From assembly GCF_900119155.1 (NCBI RefSeq), contig NZ_FPIR01000007.1, positions 124,001 to 188,000 of the forward strand: a stretch of 64,000 nt of DNA. Reading direction: 5' to 3'. Within the stretch, counting starts at the first letter, position 1. Each line of letters begins with the position of its first letter. Below are positions 8,220 to 17,794 of the stretch, piece by piece. Position numbers and translations under genes: made by a program. The notes beneath the pieces are model-generated. The model had not been told where the DNA came from, made no database searches, and was given only the letters and a program-made list of their open reading frames with translations. The stretch is from Ruminococcus sp. YE71 (GTDB taxonomy: Bacteria; Bacillota; Clostridia; Oscillospirales; Ruminococcaceae).

Positions 8220-9101
8220 TTAACACATTGCAATTTTTTGAGCAATATTGAATATTATCTCATTAGGGAGAAGACTTTCACTTTTTCCTACATATTCCTC
8301 TAATAGTCCGTAGAGTATTGAATTATCTTTGCATAATTCTTGTCCCTTTTCAGGAGGTCCAAAAAATCCATCTGGGTCGTATTCTTTGTATCCATAATTT
8401 ATGTTTAACCATTTTTTTAAGCTATCTTTTGATTCACTCCGTACCGCTGAAAAATTTTCACAGTAATATAACTTATTGGATGGGTTAATATGAATTGCAA
8501 GGTAAATAATATTGAAAACCAAATCACGATATCTGCAATACCTTATAAAAGTCAAATGATACATCTGCTTGATTATTTTTTCTTTATCTTTATCAGATGA
8601 GTTTTTAATTTGATCAATCAAGAAATTACAATTAGTAAAATACTCCTCTGTTTGTTTGACTATGTCTTCCAACATAGTTTTATAATCACCGTATTCCGGA
8701 TTATCATTTTTTAGATTCAGTTTGTTCTTAAAATATTTCTTTTTAATTGCCTTTTCGGCTGTTTGTCCGTATACTTCTACGTTGTTATGAGAATAATAAG
8801 ATCTCAAATCGTTTATAAGATAATAGTATTCGTTCATTTCCTTATATTTTGAAAATGGTATATTTTCTTTTTCTGCATAATCTATATAGCTTTTTATAAG
8901 CCAGCCGCAATCTACCAACATTCTGTATAGATTTGCAATAAAAAGCCAAAAACAGAAATCATCATTATCTGACGGAAGATAAAGAGGATTATAATTACAA
9001 AAAAGAAAAAGTTTGGGATCGAGATCTTTTTCAACTTGGTCGTTCAATTTCTTAACTTCGTCTTTAAGAAACGAAGTTAACTTTTCTGATTCTGAACTCA
9101 T
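8220..9101 (-). CDS. HEPN-motif protein, partner of STAND-like NTPase
   Basis: A 293-residue, largely helical protein. It contains NDLRSYYSHN at about residues 97-106, where R100 and H105 make the R-x4-H signature of HEPN RNases; no second enzymatic motif is seen. HEPN domains act as metal-independent RNases in toxin-antitoxin and abortive-infection systems. The start codon overlaps the stop of the upstream NTPase gene (ATGA), so the two are coupled and probably work together. Both genes are AT-rich compared with the core genes of the window, as expected for transferred defence cargo. Inference: NTPase is the sensor and this protein the RNA-cleaving effector. A non-catalytic HEPN-like helical bundle is the alternative. 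Confidence 0.6.
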   Translation of the reverse strand: MSSESEKLTSFLKDEVKKLNDQVEKDLDPKLFLFCNYNPLYLPSDNDDFCFWLFIANLYRMLVDCGWLIKSYIDYAEKENIPFSKYKEMNEYYYLINDLRSYYSHNNVEVYGQTAEKAIKKKYFKNKLNLKNDNPEYGDYKTMLEDIVKQTEEYFTNCNFLIDQIKNSSDKDKEKIIKQMYHLTFIRYCRYRDLVFNIIYLAIHINPSNKLYYCENFSAVRSESKDSLKKWLNINYGYKEYDPDGFFGPPEKGQELCKDNSILYGLLEEYVGKSESLLPNEIIFNIAQKIAMC

Positions 9102-12100
9102 GATTTTACATCCTTTCTTTGGTTATCACGCCTCCTTTTAATACCCTCCTCTGTATAAACTCGACATCTGGTATTAGAGAGTCCGATTATCAGACCATTC
9201 ATTTCTTGCCCTTCAATAATACTTTCTCCCTTGTTAGCAATATCATTAGCACTAAATGCAAAATAATTGTCAAAGTATGTAGCATTTGAAGCGCAACGAT
9301 CAATAATACAATAACCAATTTTTCTCTCCGAATCGTAATAGCTGACTTTTCCGGAGAATTTCATATAATCAGATTCATCATCATTATTATTGATCTCACA
9401 AAGCAGATAAGGCACATACATTCTTTCATACAGTCTTGAACTGTCAAAATCATTCTCATGTATATATTTTTGCTGTATTTCTTTGCATTTAACGAAATTA
9501 AAGTCTGAGCAATACAGCGTTGAAAGTGCATACATATACGACATATAAGGTTTAGGACGTAATTTACCATCTGAATCAATAAACTCAATGTATTTTTTGC
9601 ATACTTTATTAAGTTTAGACCATCCGTCTAAATCAATACATAGTTTCTTTCTCTCTGATGGAATTTCAAAAATATCCTTTCCGGTATACAAATTCATCAA
9701 TACTCTATACAGCAATACCATTGCGCTTTTGCATTTGCTGCTTACAAGCATTTTAAATCTGTCTTTATCCATCATATATGAAACTATGCGTTTCATAGAC
9801 TCCTTTTTTGACAGTTCATCAAGATTAAAGCTTTTCATTAATTCGCGGCTGCATATAGTTACTATCAATGTATCCTTATCATTTTTAAAATGCTTTTCGA
9901 TGTCACGATAAATCTCTGTTTCATCTAATGCATCATCAAGAGTTAACTCACTGTCATCCGTCAGCGCCTCATAGAATTTCTGCTTTCTCTCGCCAAGTTC
10001 GTCCTTTTCTCCGTAGCCTCTGTTATTGATCCTGAGATCTTCCGATTCGGTCAATACCGAATAGATTACACCCAACAGTCGAAGGTACATATATTTTTTT
10101 GTAATCTTAAAGTTTATCGACCACTTTTCAAATACTTTTAGCAATGAAATATAATAATATCCATTACTGTTTTCATTACCAATGGCTTCCATTATCCATT
10201 TGACCAACGTTTCAAAATCGACCGGCATAAATTCATTCATGCATTTTTTTAATTCAGGATCATTTTTACAGGTCAAATTTTTAAGAATATCTTTTTTCTC
10301 ACAATATGAATAGCAGCAGTTTGCCAACTCATTAATAAGTCTATACTTTACTCTATTGTCTTTATGTGAAATATCATTCTCACAAGCAACAATATTCGCC
10401 TGTGTTATTTCAGCAGTTTTACGCAAACCTTTAATAGCTTCGATCAGATTCTTCCCATATTCTTCATTATCGGTTGACAATGAGGAATCATTTTTGGCTT
10501 TATGATTGTAGTACTCCCTTTTGAAAATAATGGAAGTAATTAAGAAACTATCTCCAACATCAAGTTCAGATTTGATCAAGTCGTCTAATTTATTGAATAT
10601 CTCATTAAGATTACTATATATATATTGATAATGAGGAAGATCAAATCCTTCTTTTTCCTTATATTGCGAATTTGGACCGATGCACTGTAACAGTCTGCAC
10701 AAGCAATCTACGATATTTGTATCAGGTGATTCGTATTTACTGTAAAGATCCAGTAAATCAATCACAAAATCCAAGTACTCTTCTTTACCTTCATCACTGT
10801 CTTCGAACTTATTTTTTATATACAGTTGTGCCTCGCTGATATTACGAAAAACAAATTCAAAACCATCATCGTTGTCTTTTCTTAATATCCATGGTATAGA
10901 GCGCGAAGCAAAATCATATAGTTCGGAATCATTTCGTCCTGTACTATATACTATCGAATTATTGATCAAATCGTTATCTAGAATACCCATTGCAAGTACT
11001 GAAGGAACCTGAATATCATAAAATGAAAAAACTGCAATACATAACTGAAATTTTTTCAAAGCCTCCACAGCCCACGTATATTTGTCATTCTGCGCTATAT
11101 TATCATAATTGTTGTCATCGAATCGTTCTTCTGTTTCAGAAAAGCCAAAAGCCGACTTAATATTGTCAAAGTCTCCTTTGTTTGTGTTCTTTAATAAAGT
11201 TGGGGAGCTATTTATTCTGTCCTCAAATATGCGCTCAAGTTCATCTTCCAAAGTTGTCTTGATTATTTCCTGTTCTTGGTTCAATCCCTGCTCCAGCTCT
11301 TTCTGAAGAGCATGAATCATATAGTAAAAATACTGGAATACGTCCCAACCTTGACTTTCAATATTTTCCCAATTAAGATCACTCCAATATTCACTAAATA
11401 CTTTTCTAATTCTATCATTAAATAAAGCATCTCTCCTTGATGCACGAATATACCAGTTTTCTTCTTTTTCATTATAACAGATCAAAGATTCATAATTGTT
11501 ATTCAATTTATTCCTTACGATCTTTACTGAATCGGAACCAATTTTTTTAAAGTCATAATACTTGATGTCTCTTGAAGATTTTTTCCAAGAATCATAAGAG
11601 CAACAAACCAACACAAATTTTCTGCCTCTGTGATTTAACATTTCTGCAAGTTTCTTGCACTCTTCAGTATCATGATTATCCCAAATGAGCAACACTTTTG
11701 TGTCAGAGATTTTGTTGATTTCCTCGATCATTTTATCTATTTGTGTGGCTCTTTGATCGTCAATTTCAGTATCAGCATTAACGACCATGACTGGATATTT
11801 CTTTTGATTAAATATCGTGTAGGCAAGGAATCCGAGCGAAACCGATTTACTTGATGCAGGAGGACCACTAAGCACTAAAAGATTATGTGGAACAAAACGA
11901 CCATATTCATCCATATTTCCGGACAGAGCTTTCAATGTAAGTTCTACAAGCGTGTCAGAAAAATCTCTTTTAATATAGAAATTTGATCTTTCGGAATATC
12001 CATACCACTGTGTACAATCCCGGGAACTCAAATTAAGAAATCTTGAATATAATGATCGACGCATACTTTTGCTTGATAAATATACTTGTCCGATCTCTGT

Positions 12101-12790
12101 TTTTTCTTCACTTACCAAAGTTAGCCAAGAAAGCGTCATTGATTGATCAAGTCTATCAACAGGATAGCTCTTATTATTTATATAAAAAACGTCTCCTTCT
12201 ATAATTTGGTTATCGTTTTGCTTAAGCGATGCAATTTCTTCTTCGGAAATACTATCATAAGGTTCATATTTATAAAAATTAAAGTCAAAATCTTTAATAC
12301 GTTCTGAATCCATAAATTCTTTACATGACTCAACTGTATCATCCACACCAAAAAATAAAATTTTAGCATTTGGAAGTTTGATACTTTGCCGCACGTTTCT
12401 AAAAATAGCTCTAATAATTTTAGACTTTAAAATTTTAAAATCGGAACCTATTACACATATTTGATTGTCATATACCTTAATAAGTCTTGCCAACTCATCT
12501 TGAAGCTCACTATCGTCATCAGGACCAACCATGTATAATATCTTGTCTTTTCCTGTTTTGGCTATAGTATCAGAAGTTATAGACAGCTTTTTATATTCTC
12601 GAAACTTTTCAGATATAATGGAGTCTTCCAAAAGAGAAATAACTAAATGCCAATTTTGTTCACAGAACCATTTTGGCAATAATTCAGTATTGACTCTTTG
12701 ATCTATTATTAAAATCATCTTATTCCTATTAAACATTTCTCTAAGATCATAAACAGAGAAATCTTCTTTATTTGAAAAATAAGCACACAT
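9098..12790 (-). CDS. Large STAND-like P-loop NTPase with cold-shock-like C-terminus
   Basis: A 1230-residue protein. Residues 1 to about 290 form an N-terminal region I cannot assign. A P-loop follows at about 309-316 (GPPASSKS, with Ala-Ser in place of the usual second Gly), then a Walker B strand KVLLIWDN at about 366-373 and a VLVCCSY strand, an order typical of STAND/AAA-like NTPases. The middle and C-terminal parts (about 480-1140) are helical and repetitive in character, as in the sensor arms of STAND proteins. The last about 80 residues (GKVSYYDSERKIGYCIID, YFAFSAND, EGQEM) resemble a cold-shock OB-fold, so RNA or single-stranded DNA binding is plausible. A site AGAAAGG lies 12 bases before ATG. 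The downstream HEPN gene overlaps by four bases. Probably an antiphage sensor; no named system is assigned. Confidence 0.65.
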   Translation of the reverse strand: MCAYFSNKEDFSVYDLREMFNRNKMILIIDQRVNTELLPKWFCEQNWHLVISLLEDSIISEKFREYKKLSITSDTIAKTGKDKILYMVGPDDDSELQDELARLIKVYDNQICVIGSDFKILKSKIIRAIFRNVRQSIKLPNAKILFFGVDDTVESCKEFMDSERIKDFDFNFYKYEPYDSISEEEIASLKQNDNQIIEGDVFYINNKSYPVDRLDQSMTLSWLTLVSEEKTEIGQVYLSSKSMRRSLYSRFLNLSSRDCTQWYGYSERSNFYIKRDFSDTLVELTLKALSGNMDEYGRFVPHNLLVLSGPPASSKSVSLGFLAYTIFNQKKYPVMVVNADTEIDDQRATQIDKMIEEINKISDTKVLLIWDNHDTEECKKLAEMLNHRGRKFVLVCCSYDSWKKSSRDIKYYDFKKIGSDSVKIVRNKLNNNYESLICYNEKEENWYIRASRRDALFNDRIRKVFSEYWSDLNWENIESQGWDVFQYFYYMIHALQKELEQGLNQEQEIIKTTLEDELERIFEDRINSSPTLLKNTNKGDFDNIKSAFGFSETEERFDDNNYDNIAQNDKYTWAVEALKKFQLCIAVFSFYDIQVPSVLAMGILDNDLINNSIVYSTGRNDSELYDFASRSIPWILRKDNDDGFEFVFRNISEAQLYIKNKFEDSDEGKEEYLDFVIDLLDLYSKYESPDTNIVDCLCRLLQCIGPNSQYKEKEGFDLPHYQYIYSNLNEIFNKLDDLIKSELDVGDSFLITSIIFKREYYNHKAKNDSSLSTDNEEYGKNLIEAIKGLRKTAEITQANIVACENDISHKDNRVKYRLINELANCCYSYCEKKDILKNLTCKNDPELKKCMNEFMPVDFETLVKWIMEAIGNENSNGYYYISLLKVFEKWSINFKITKKYMYLRLLGVIYSVLTESEDLRINNRGYGEKDELGERKQKFYEALTDDSELTLDDALDETEIYRDIEKHFKNDKDTLIVTICSRELMKSFNLDELSKKESMKRIVSYMMDKDRFKMLVSSKCKSAMVLLYRVLMNLYTGKDIFEIPSERKKLCIDLDGWSKLNKVCKKYIEFIDSDGKLRPKPYMSYMYALSTLYCSDFNFVKCKEIQQKYIHENDFDSSRLYERMYVPYLLCEINNNDDESDYMKFSGKVSYYDSERKIGYCIIDRCASNATYFDNYFAFSANDIANKGESIIEGQEMNGLIIGLSNTRCRVYTEEGIKRRRDNQRKDVKS

Positions 12791-13264
12791 AAACTATACT
12801 GCCTTTCTAATAAAAATACATAATAGATCTGTACGGTACCTATGCGCCGCACGATGATTAGCGGACAGGTTCAATGAACTTTATAAATTGAAGCTATATA
12901 AACTCAATCCAGACATGGTAAAAGTAACAATTTATATTATTATATCACAAATAATAATGTGATTTATTACCGAATTTTATATAAATTATCTATTATATGT
13001 AAATACTGACCCAGTCAAGTATTTCAAAGATATTCCTCTGATGTTTGCATTTTATTTACATTGTTAATGCGGTTTATCCTATCGTTTTCATTGACGCAGT
13101 TCATTTCTCCGTTCGTGATAACGGACAGATCCGGAAACTTGCAACGTATGTGATCCTTATGTTATTTGGTTCTTTATAGGTGTCTGGCATTTTTCATTAC
13201 TCCTTTTGATTATAAAACCGGAGCTGTTGCAGCAACGCAACAGCCCCTTCTGCGTGTATAGTGA
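12791..13264. other. Gene-free stretch between NTPase and LHH lipoprotein
   Basis: About 470 AT-rich bases without a supportable gene. On the minus strand a weak promoter-like pair TTGAGT-N16-TATAAA around 12885-12912 could serve the NTPase gene. The right end contains a terminator for the lipoprotein gene. No immunity gene for the LHH nuclease is visible here. Confidence 0.4.
13208..13248 (-). terminator. Terminator of the LHH lipoprotein operon
   Basis: On the minus strand, stem GGGGCTGTTGC/GCAACAGCTCC is followed by GGTTTTATAATC. Confidence 0.75.
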
Positions 13265-14506
13265 TTATGCAGCTAAAATAACAGCCATATCCTTCCAGAA
13301 ATCTGTCCGAATAGTATTGAACGCATTCCTATCGATTTCCGAGCCCTCGATCAGTTCATGCCATATACTATAACTATCTCCCAGACGATGTTCTTCCTGA
13401 GTAAGAATGGCAAGCGTTGAATCGTTCTTTTGTCCGATATGATGAAGCTCATACTTTACTCCGGTCGGATCAAAAGGAGCTTTTCCTTCAAGCATAAGCT
13501 GATAATTAGTCTTTCCACCTGCTTCTTTCGCTATAAAATCAAGATCAATATCCCTTATCAAAGCTGTTTTACCGTTAATCATTTTTGGTTTAAGACCAGC
13601 CTTTTGGCATATCTCAAATTGTTCCATACTGCTGAACTCCTTGATGACATCAAGAGGATACTTCGATTCTTTTTGGATAGCTGCCGCTTCGTTCATAGTA
13701 AGACCATTAAGTGTAGCACCTTTTAATGCGATCGCTTCACCAGCACCGCCTGCAACTGCACCTGCACAAGCACCCCACATAAAGCCTTCACTGCCTTTAA
13801 GAGCAGCCGCTTTAACAGCTTCGTCAAAATCATGTGTTTTAATTCCCTCGACCACTCCTGCTGAAACACCGCTTATTACTCCGGATGAAAGTGCAAATGT
13901 TGTGGCAGATTTTGCGGATGCGGCAAATATCATACTTACTGCCGGGGCTCCTACTCCGGCTGATACAACAGAAACAGTAACGCATATAAGTATAACTCCT
14001 GTTCCGACAGCAACATTACGAGCTACTTTTTCAAATGAATCATCGTATTCCTCATACGGCACTACAGCTGTCTGACCGGTTTCGTCGAGCGTGAAAATAT
14101 ATTTTTCTCCCTGAAACGCTTCATCAAGATCAGCAAGTGCATATCCGAAATATACATTCTTTTTAGAATTATATTCCACTTCTTCAAGATATTCCTTTGA
14201 AATATATACCGCTTCAACATTCTCGACAAAGTATTCATCGCTGTCAAGCTGATCCACAAGCTGAGAATAAACACTATCCTCAAAATATCTTTTCAGATCC
14301 TCGTCATCAAGCGAAGTAAATGCAAGATTCTCTACATATTCCTCAGAATAACAGTCTGCTGATAAACCAGGTATGCTCTCTTGTTTTTGCTCATTCATTT
14401 CTATCTGAGTGCTTTCTTTTGATGATTCTTCCGTTTTATTACCGGAAATTGAGCAGCCGGTAAGCAGCATAGCACTTGAAGTCAGTAATGCGATCAGCTT
14501 TTTCAT
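13265..14506 (-). CDS. Lipoprotein with C-terminal LHH-type (HNH/EndoVII) nuclease
   Basis: A protein of 413 residues. The start at ATG 14506 is chosen because AAGGAG lies eight bases upstream; a GTG nine bases further up is inside that site. A signal peptide ends in lipobox LLTGC. A Glu/Ser-rich linker and a charged domain follow, then a Gly/Ala-rich hydrophobic stretch (about 165-260) as in pre-toxin regions. The C-terminus (about 335-413) has the LHH nuclease pattern: NYQLMLEGKAP, ELHHIGQ and EEHRLGDSYS. This domain is known from polymorphic toxins that cut DNA. It follows the surface protein gene with a 5-base gap, so the two form an operon. A nuclease attached as a lipoprotein suggests contact-dependent or export-linked toxicity. 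No immunity gene is seen beside it. Confidence 0.75.
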   Translation of the reverse strand: MKKLIALLTSSAMLLTGCSISGNKTEESSKESTQIEMNEQKQESIPGLSADCYSEEYVENLAFTSLDDEDLKRYFEDSVYSQLVDQLDSDEYFVENVEAVYISKEYLEEVEYNSKKNVYFGYALADLDEAFQGEKYIFTLDETGQTAVVPYEEYDDSFEKVARNVAVGTGVILICVTVSVVSAGVGAPAVSMIFAASAKSATTFALSSGVISGVSAGVVEGIKTHDFDEAVKAAALKGSEGFMWGACAGAVAGGAGEAIALKGATLNGLTMNEAAAIQKESKYPLDVIKEFSSMEQFEICQKAGLKPKMINGKTALIRDIDLDFIAKEAGGKTNYQLMLEGKAPFDPTGVKYELHHIGQKNDSTLAILTQEEHRLGDSYSIWHELIEGSEIDRNAFNTIRTDFWKDMAVILAA

Positions 14507-14511
14507 AAGAA

Positions 14512-16419
14512 TCACTCCTTATTATTCTTCCTTTTCTTTGAGGAGATAACAATTATCATAATAACAATAATCATTCCTCCGCCTGCTGCATAAGGAATAT
14601 ATCTCATTAAAGAAATCTGTTCAGAACCATCTTTATTCGGTTCACTCTTTACCGCTGGTTCAGCAGCAGATACTGCTTTTTCAGAAACAGATCTGCTCTC
14701 TGAACTTGAATCTTCAATGCTCTCCTCATGTACTGCCGGAATAACTATATCTCCATTGCTTTGTATCTCAGCGTGTTCCTCGTTGACAAGTCTGTTGAGT
14801 TCTTCAATCGAATATTCATATTCCTTTGTATTTTCATTATAGTGCTTTATATAGGCAGTCATTATAGAATTTGAACCTACATAGATCATTTTTTCTGTTT
14901 TAAGCTGATCGTTGAATCTGTTTACCGCTGTTACAGTATATATACCTTCATCAGAAAATTCCTCACCGTCAGTTGCTGATCTGTTAAAACGTGTGTCAGC
15001 AGTCATTCCCGTTGCACTGTCATTCAGCACTTCTTTCTTAATGGTGATCTTAGGATAGCTTGACATTGCCGTATCTATTCTGAAACCATTTTCGGTTATG
15101 TCCTTATTTTGCAGTTCATTACCTGAAACTGTATCAAATAAATAAACCATACAGTTACTATTTCTTATCCTGAAACTAAAAGCTGTTCTGTAATATGTGG
15201 TTGAATCAACAATCCCATCTTCGGTTATAGCGTAATCAAGATGTACCTCATAATCGCCCTCTTCAAAAAGCTGTATCGTGGTATCGGCAGACGGTGATGC
15301 CAGAGCTGCCAGATAATCCGAATACTGCATTATTGTAGATTTGTTTTCAGAATCTGTATGTTTGATAATAAGCTCTCCTCGCCCCATATTATGTGAAGTT
15401 ATTTGAAAACCTTCATCAGAACCCTTTTCATCATTCTCAATTTTCAGATCTTTGTTTTTGTTCAGCTTCTCAATGTCATAATTTAGATAAAATGTCAGCT
15501 TGATCTTATCTCCAACAGATTTTAAGAATACATCATCACTGTCACCTATATCGGTATATCCACTCAGACAAAATTCACCAAGATCCCAGCCGTAATGAGG
15601 ATCTTTGGCATCGACCTTTTCCGAACCGGAATAGTTATTCTTTTTGGTTTTACTTGTGTATTTCCCTTTTGGTCCGACTGCAAAATAATACTTTTCTCCC
15701 GTGACCTCATTATCGGTATCCTTGTAGCTTGCATAAAAACTATACACTTCTGCATATTTTTTATACTCGGTATCAGGCATCTTAGTACTTGTAATATCCG
15801 TTATATCAAATGACCCTTTATTTGCTTTTGCTGTCTTATATGCAACGATCACACGATAATAACAACCGTTTACAAGCTGAATATTGTTTATTGCCTTATT
15901 CTTTTTAAATGAATGATCTCCTGAAAGATCTGTTTTTACAAAAGCAGGATTCGTCACCCAACTTTTACCATCGAGAGATGTTTGAAGAAGAATAACGCCC
16001 TTACCTATTTTCTTATCGAGATCAATTTCCTTGTCATCAACAATTATTTTTTTACTGCTGTCTGATTCTAAATGCCATTTTGTATCAGCAGCATTAGCCA
16101 AATAATTATCGTACTTATAAGATAGCGAAAACAGACCTTCATCCTCTATCTCATAAGCTGTATATTTGTCTTTAGTATAAGTCTTGGAAATATCTCCGCT
16201 GATCGACAAAGATCCAAGCTCTGTAGCACCTTCAATTTTATTTGCTGGGATCTTAGTATCGATAGAATAGTCGCTCTTTTCACCGAATTCATAAAGATTT
16301 CCGTTAAGGTCATATATTATTTTCCCATCATCAGCCGCCAAAGGCATCGAAGGCACTATCATTGTAGCTATAATCGCAGCAACAAGAGTCATGCAAATGT
16401 GTTTTATTATTTTTTTCAT
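14512..16419 (-). CDS. Secreted, membrane-anchored surface protein
   Basis: A 635-residue protein with signal peptide (MKKIIKHICMTLVAAIIATM, cleavage near AAD), a long extracellular part rich in Asp, Lys, Tyr and Thr with beta-rich repeats, a Ser/Glu-rich stalk (about 555-600) and one C-terminal transmembrane helix (about 607-628) followed by SSKKRKNNKE. No LPXTG motif is present, so it is held by the membrane helix. It is the first gene of an operon with the LHH-nuclease lipoprotein and has its own promoter. It may display, export or neutralise that protein; the sequence itself does not decide. Family not recognised. Confidence 0.75.
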   Translation of the reverse strand: MKKIIKHICMTLVAAIIATMIVPSMPLAADDGKIIYDLNGNLYEFGEKSDYSIDTKIPANKIEGATELGSLSISGDISKTYTKDKYTAYEIEDEGLFSLSYKYDNYLANAADTKWHLESDSSKKIIVDDKEIDLDKKIGKGVILLQTSLDGKSWVTNPAFVKTDLSGDHSFKKNKAINNIQLVNGCYYRVIVAYKTAKANKGSFDITDITSTKMPDTEYKKYAEVYSFYASYKDTDNEVTGEKYYFAVGPKGKYTSKTKKNNYSGSEKVDAKDPHYGWDLGEFCLSGYTDIGDSDDVFLKSVGDKIKLTFYLNYDIEKLNKNKDLKIENDEKGSDEGFQITSHNMGRGELIIKHTDSENKSTIMQYSDYLAALASPSADTTIQLFEEGDYEVHLDYAITEDGIVDSTTYYRTAFSFRIRNSNCMVYLFDTVSGNELQNKDITENGFRIDTAMSSYPKITIKKEVLNDSATGMTADTRFNRSATDGEEFSDEGIYTVTAVNRFNDQLKTEKMIYVGSNSIMTAYIKHYNENTKEYEYSIEELNRLVNEEHAEIQSNGDIVIPAVHEESIEDSSSESRSVSEKAVSAAEPAVKSEPNKDGSEQISLMRYIPYAAGGGMIIVIMIIVISSKKRKNNKE

Positions 16420-16457
16420 AACATAGCTCCTTTTATAAAAAATTAGTAATTAATTAT

Positions 16458-16486
16458 ATTGTACCATGAATTTCACTTCTTGTCAA
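16458..16486 (-). promoter_or_regulatory. Sigma-A promoter of the surface-protein operon
   Basis: On the minus strand TTGACA (16486-16481), a 17-base spacer, then TACAAT (16463-16458), about 40 bases before the ATG of the surface protein gene, which has a GGAGC site. Confidence 0.8.
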
Positions 16487-16633
16487 CAATTTACAAAATA
16501 ATATTGCCGATCGTTTTATTTTTATTATTATAGCACAAGAGATACCGCCGTTATAAAAATGGATTCCATTTCAGTATGCAAAGAAAATTACAATAATAAG
16601 TACTCTTCACATCAATTTGCATAATCAATGTGC

Positions 16634-17419
16634 TTAATCATCCCAAAAATAACTTTTTATTGTTTCCTGCATTTCTGTCTCACTCACCCCAATTCGCTCC
16701 ATCATCATCCGAATTGCGTCATCTGGCGTTTCTATCTGCGCTGTTCCCGCCTTGACCATGTCAAGCACATCTATCATGTGTGCGGTCATATCGTTTGTAT
16801 CTGAGATTATGGGCGGCACCTGCTCCTGCACCTTAGCATTATTATCAGCGTAAATATCACGCAAGATCTGATTGAAACGCTCTGTAATGCGATACCTCAA
16901 AAACTCGTCCTCATCGACCTTAGTTTCGTTGATGTAGTTCATAGCCTCACCGTAACCATCGGGTACACCTGCGCCCGTCGCATAATTCTCCACACCTCGC
17001 TGCACGACCGCGGTGAGGTTATTTATCGTATTGATCGACTTGGCTGCAAGCTGCTTGACGTAAATATCGATAGCATTTATGAGGTTGGTGAACTCGGCGT
17101 GCTCGATAAGCTGACTCAGAAGTTCGTTGTCCTGCCTTTTTGCGAGCAGGACTTCTATCGCTCTGTCGGACATCCCCAGCTCTTTCAGCTCTATGTTCTT
17201 CGTGATGCGGCTCTCAGTGAACCCAAGCAGATAGTCCGTCGGCACTTCAAAGAATTTGGCAAGGTCAACGATACGACTGTACCCGACATCACGTCCGAGA
17301 TCGTTCTCCAGACCGTTCAGCACAGGCTCGGAAATGCCCGTTGCCTGCGCAAGCTGCTTTGTGGTCATGTGACGCTCAACACGCATATCCTTGATCTTCT
17401 CGCCCATAGTTAATTTCAT
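16634..17419 (-). CDS. XRE-family regulator
   Basis: A 261-residue repressor-type protein with an N-terminal Cro/CI helix-turn-helix (about residues 6-65, MTTKQLAQATGISEPVLNGLENDLG) and the phrase VPTDYLLG that closes this domain in many Firmicute element repressors. The remaining about 190 residues are helical and unassigned. It is divergent from the HTH-HTH-mob genes and is likely the control gene of element 2. An inverted repeat (17481-17498) 60 bases upstream of its start is a likely operator. Confidence 0.8.
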   Translation of the reverse strand: MKLTMGEKIKDMRVERHMTTKQLAQATGISEPVLNGLENDLGRDVGYSRIVDLAKFFEVPTDYLLGFTESRITKNIELKELGMSDRAIEVLLAKRQDNELLSQLIEHAEFTNLINAIDIYVKQLAAKSINTINNLTAVVQRGVENYATGAGVPDGYGEAMNYINETKVDEDEFLRYRITERFNQILRDIYADNNAKVQEQVPPIISDTNDMTAHMIDVLDMVKAGTAQIETPDDAIRMMMERIGVSETEMQETIKSYFWDD

Positions 17420-17480
17420 CTGAACATCTCCTTTGTTAGCATTATTAAATCTATCTCTACTATAATTATATCACAAGTAA

Positions 17481-17498
17481 TGTCCGCAATGTGGGACA
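17481..17498. promoter_or_regulatory. Inverted repeat, candidate XRE operator
   Basis: TGTCC-N8-GGACA, adjacent to a TATAAT-like sequence on the minus strand (17461-17466 region) in the divergent spacer between the XRE gene and the mobilisation genes. Position and symmetry suggest autoregulation. Confidence 0.45.
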
Positions 17499-17794
17499 AT
17501 TAAAACTTTTCTTGATAGTATTATATCACATCAGTTATTCAGAATTTGCACAGCTGTTATTATCATCATTATTCCACATATGAAATTTCCAACTGCATTT
17601 CAAGAAAAAATTCGGATTTTGGAACATACCGCATGAGCCAATTTTATCTGCTATAATTAATAATGAAGGGTGGAGTAGCAATACTATCACACCTTATGAA
17701 GCAGTAAAACAGCCGCAGCCCTATCTTTCTTCGCTTTCCACTCAGCGTTAGGGTTCAGGGCTTGCAGCGCAAAAATGAAAGGGAGAGATGCAAC

